Origin: Methanobacteriota archaeon
Lineage (GTDB): Archaea > Hydrothermarchaeota > Hydrothermarchaeia > Hydrothermarchaeales > JAADFM01
NCBI GenBank assembly: GCA_013152845.1
Contig: JAADFM010000053.1
Coordinates: forward strand, 1-7,592
Reading direction: 5' to 3'
DNA: 7,592 nucleotides
Position numbers and translations under genes: made by a program. The first letter of the stretch is position 1. Every line of letters begins with the position of its first letter. Below are positions 5,896 through 7,592 of the stretch, one piece after another. Under the pieces are notes generated by a model. That model saw only the letters and a list, made by a program, of their open reading frames with translations, was not told the DNA's origin and searched no databases.

Positions 5896-6484
5896 TAATC
5901 TGCACAGCAGGAATTGCGTTCAGACAGCTTCAGGGCCAAGGTGACATCCCCCCGGGTCTTCTCAAGGAGTATCCTGGCCACGTCCTGCTTCCGGCGGATG
6001 GGCAGGATGGCGGCCGGGTAGTCCAGGGTCATGATGCCGTGGGCGATTTCGTCCATCAGGTCCAGGTAGTACTCCACGTCGTCCGTCTCCCCCCTGCGGA
6101 TGATGTCCAGGATGTGCCTGCGCAGCTCACCGATGGAGTCCGCCAGGCCCAGGACGTAGCCCTCCACCGGGACGCCCAGTTCCTGGTACGAGGGGACCTC
6201 CTCCTTCCTGAGGAAGGCATAGACGATGACTGCCTCGCAATACTCCTGGATGACCTCCTGGAGGAAGGAGAAGCCGATGTCGTCCCTGGAGAGGTCGCCT
6301 ATCCTGGCCCCTGCCCCGTCTATCATCTCCCTTGCCTTCTCGAAATTGCCCTTGTGAATCTCCCTTATGGCCTTGGTTGAAAGCCTGCGGACCTCCCTGG
6401 CAAGGGCAAAGACCTCCTCCCTCCTGCGGTCCCCTTGGAGTCGAGTTCCGCCTTCACATCGTTTATCAGTCCGTTCAGGTCCAT
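5895..6484 (-). CDS. Translin/TRAX-family RNA- and ssDNA-binding protein, frameshifted
   Basis: The continuous frame from ATG 6326 encodes 143 residues with clear translin-family features: a paired acidic EYCEA motif (28-32, the ExxE metal-binding pair of TRAX-like subunits), GLADSIGELRRHILD, and a C-terminal LPIRRKQDVARILLEKTRGDV. The frame stays open upstream to 6431, reading DRRREEVFALAREVRRL and the start of the N-terminal helix typical of the family. A separate frame supplies the true start: ATG 6484, 4 nt after the taw1 stop, with GAGGTG 5 nt upstream, encoding MDLNGLINDVKAELDSK. One missing base in the G-run at 6431-6434 would fuse them into about 196 aa, the usual length. Translin/TRAX proteins form octameric all-helical barrels that bind or cleave small RNAs. 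Pseudogene or sequencing error cannot be told apart here. Confidence 0.88.
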
Positions 6485-6488
6485 TCCT

Positions 6489-7382
6489 TCACCTCGCAAG
6501 GAGCACTACCTTGCTATCCCTTGAAAAGTCCTTTACCTTATAATTTACCTCTCCGGCAAGGATTTCCGAGAACTCCATCACCTCCCGGAAGGTGGGCATG
6601 TCGTCCCGCTGAAGGCGGCGCCGGGAGTAGCCCACGTGGACGTAGCCCTTGGGTTCGATGAAATCCGGGCGGGCCCTCTCGACAAGGGGTGCGAACCCAC
6701 GGGGCACCTCCAGGTTATAGCCCCTGACAAGGGTGAGGCGCAACACCGTGCGTCCATTTTTCTCACCCATGATATCCACGCTCTCCATGAGTCTCTCCCA
6801 GCCGTTCTTTAGGAGGGGCCGGTTGGTCCGGCGGTATATATCCCGGGTGGGGGCGATGAGGGATAGGTAGAGCTGGGTGGGCTCAAGTTCCTCAAGCATT
6901 CCGGGGTTCTGGCCGTTGGTGACCAGGAATGTGGTGAATCCCCTGGAATGGAACTGCTCGGGGAGGCGGGGATAGGTGGTGGGCTCACCTGCCAGGGATA
7001 TGGCCACCTGGTTGGGGTCCATGGCCTCCTCCACCTTCTTCCTGTCGGCCCGCTGCTCCCCCCAGTAACCGCTGAGGAGCTCGCGCTGTTGCCGGACTGC
7101 CCCCTCCACGATGTCGGCGGGTTCATCGGGGGTGCAGTCAAGGGCGACACCCAGGGAGTGCTCCACCGGGCGCCAGCAGAAGACGCAGGAGTGCTGGCAC
7201 CAGGCCACGGCAGGGCTCATCTGGAGGCAGCGGTGGCTTTCAATGCCATAGAACCTTTCCTTGTAGCAGGTCCTGCCCTTCAGGAGGCTCTCCCTGGTCC
7301 AGTGGCAGGTCTTGACCGCCGAGTGGTTCCCCACCACCCGGTAGCCCTGCCTGTAGAGCAGCTCCTTTAAGTCCTGTTTCAT
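6489..7382 (-). CDS. taw1: 4-demethylwyosine synthase Taw1 (TYW1), radical SAM
   Basis: This enzyme builds the tricyclic imG-14 base at position 37 of tRNA-Phe from N1-methylguanosine and pyruvate, the second step of archaeal wyosine synthesis. The radical SAM cluster is CQHSCVFC, giving C62, C66 and C69. The second 4Fe-4S cluster ligands C26, C39 and C52 and the Schiff-base lysine K41 fall at the same numbers as I recall for the Methanocaldococcus jannaschii enzyme. Also present are LAGEPTTYP (the GEPT motif of the radical SAM domain), LSLIAPTRDIYRR, KGYVHVGYSRRRL and the closing DSRDSKVVLL-like segment. At 297 aa it is complete, slightly shorter than many homologues. The start at ATG 7382 keeps the N-terminal Cys spacing; only GGGG precedes it closely. 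First gene of a two-gene unit with translin. Confidence 0.95.
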   Translation of the reverse strand: MKQDLKELLYRQGYRVVGNHSAVKTCHWTRESLLKGRTCYKERFYGIESHRCLQMSPAVAWCQHSCVFCWRPVEHSLGVALDCTPDEPADIVEGAVRQQRELLSGYWGEQRADRKKVEEAMDPNQVAISLAGEPTTYPRLPEQFHSRGFTTFLVTNGQNPGMLEELEPTQLYLSLIAPTRDIYRRTNRPLLKNGWERLMESVDIMGEKNGRTVLRLTLVRGYNLEVPRGFAPLVERARPDFIEPKGYVHVGYSRRRLQRDDMPTFREVMEFSEILAGEVNYKVKDFSRDSKVVLLAR

Positions 7383-7425
7383 ATCCCCATTATTTCAGGG
7401 TAACATAACCAAAGGAAATCGGAAG

Positions 7426-7433
7426 ATATATAT
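7426..7433. promoter_or_regulatory. Near-symmetric TATA sequence between taw1 and the divergent gene
   Basis: The alternating ATATATAT reads the same on both strands. Counting about 26 nt from its centre gives start points near 7404 for taw1 (ATG 7382) and near 7456 for the plus-strand gene (ATG 7468), both sensible. Purine-rich GGAAATCGGAAG on the plus-strand upstream side would favour rightward transcription. No other good TATA box is seen in the 85-bp gap. Confidence 0.5.
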
Positions 7434-7467
7434 GGGTTCTGAATACAAGGAAGAGAATGGTGGTCAG

Positions 7468-7592
7468 ATGCTAGAACTAAACGAGCCACTCCTGATGCTG
7501 AACTTTGTCGGTCTCTATTTCCTCATCATGGCCAGCCTGATTTACAACTTCTACCAGAGCAAAAAGCTATATGCCCTGGTGGAGACCGTGGG
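7468..7592 (+). CDS. N-terminal part of an unidentified membrane protein (cut by window end)
   Basis: Forty-one complete codons are visible before the window edge. The product starts MLELNEPLLMLNFVG, followed by a hydrophobic stretch (about residues 7-26, NFVGLYFLIMASLIYNF) and then a basic YQSKKLY, so it begins with one membrane helix, inside-positive after the helix. GGTGGT (7459-7464) lies 3 nt upstream. An in-frame ATG at 7432 would add 12 residues but overlaps the TATA sequence, so 7468 is preferred. The visible residues do not identify a family. Confidence 0.62.
   Translation, partial: MLELNEPLLMLNFVGLYFLIMASLIYNFYQSKKLYALVETV

Noticed and set aside
7432..7467. Alternative ATG 7432 for the right-hand membrane gene
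   Set aside because: It overlaps the TATA sequence and would precede the predicted transcription start; it adds a polar 12-residue segment without support.
1..7592. Mobile elements, CRISPR repeats, prophage or toxin-antitoxin genes
   Set aside because: No repeated units, transposase motifs, terminal inverted repeats or small toxin pairs were seen; the content is chromosomal core genes plus a transporter.

Overview
The window is archaeal. Archaeal-type TATA boxes precede its transcription units, and it carries archaeal tRNA-modification genes (Trm1; the Taw1/TYW1 enzyme of wyosine synthesis), a TrmB-family regulator, a translin/TRAX-family gene and a small very basic protein resembling ribosomal eL41. 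The coding DNA is GC-rich with strong Shine-Dalgarno sites, many of them in or next to overlapping genes. A moderately GC-rich euryarchaeon, or one of the less-sampled neighbouring lineages, fits best; I cannot name the genus.

Layout, almost all on the minus strand and so read from right to left. At 7468-7592 a plus-strand membrane protein gene begins and runs off the edge. It diverges from the taw1 gene (6489-7382) across a near-symmetric TATA sequence. Four bases after taw1 comes a translin/TRAX-family gene (5895-6484) whose reading frame is broken by one frameshift in a G-run near 6431-6434. A 65-bp gap holds a perfect 8-bp-arm palindrome and a TATA box. It opens a tightly packed operon: TrmB-type regulator (5008-5829), DrrA-type ABC ATPase (4037-5020), ABC-2 permease (2895-4040), secreted beta-sandwich protein with a C-terminal membrane anchor (1647-2882), 4-oxalocrotonate tautomerase homologue (1478-1666) and trm1 (377-1481, frameshifted near 1460). 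Beyond a further promoter lie an overlooked 37-codon gene for an eL41-like protein (141-254, TTG start) and tRNA-Leu(UAG) (1-84).

How the genes fit together. The regulator, ATPase, permease and surface protein look like one self-regulated efflux or membrane-remodelling ABC-2 exporter with an extracytoplasmic partner. Taw1, translin, Trm1, tRNA-Leu and the eL41-like protein form a translation and RNA theme on both sides of it. The adjacent tRNA-Leu carries G26, the base Trm1 modifies. 

The most notable observations are the two frameshifts, each recoverable as a continuous family-like protein; the small gene; and the operator-like palindrome just upstream of the BRE/TATA of the exporter operon. 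I see no CRISPR array, transposon, defence island or clearly new multi-gene system.
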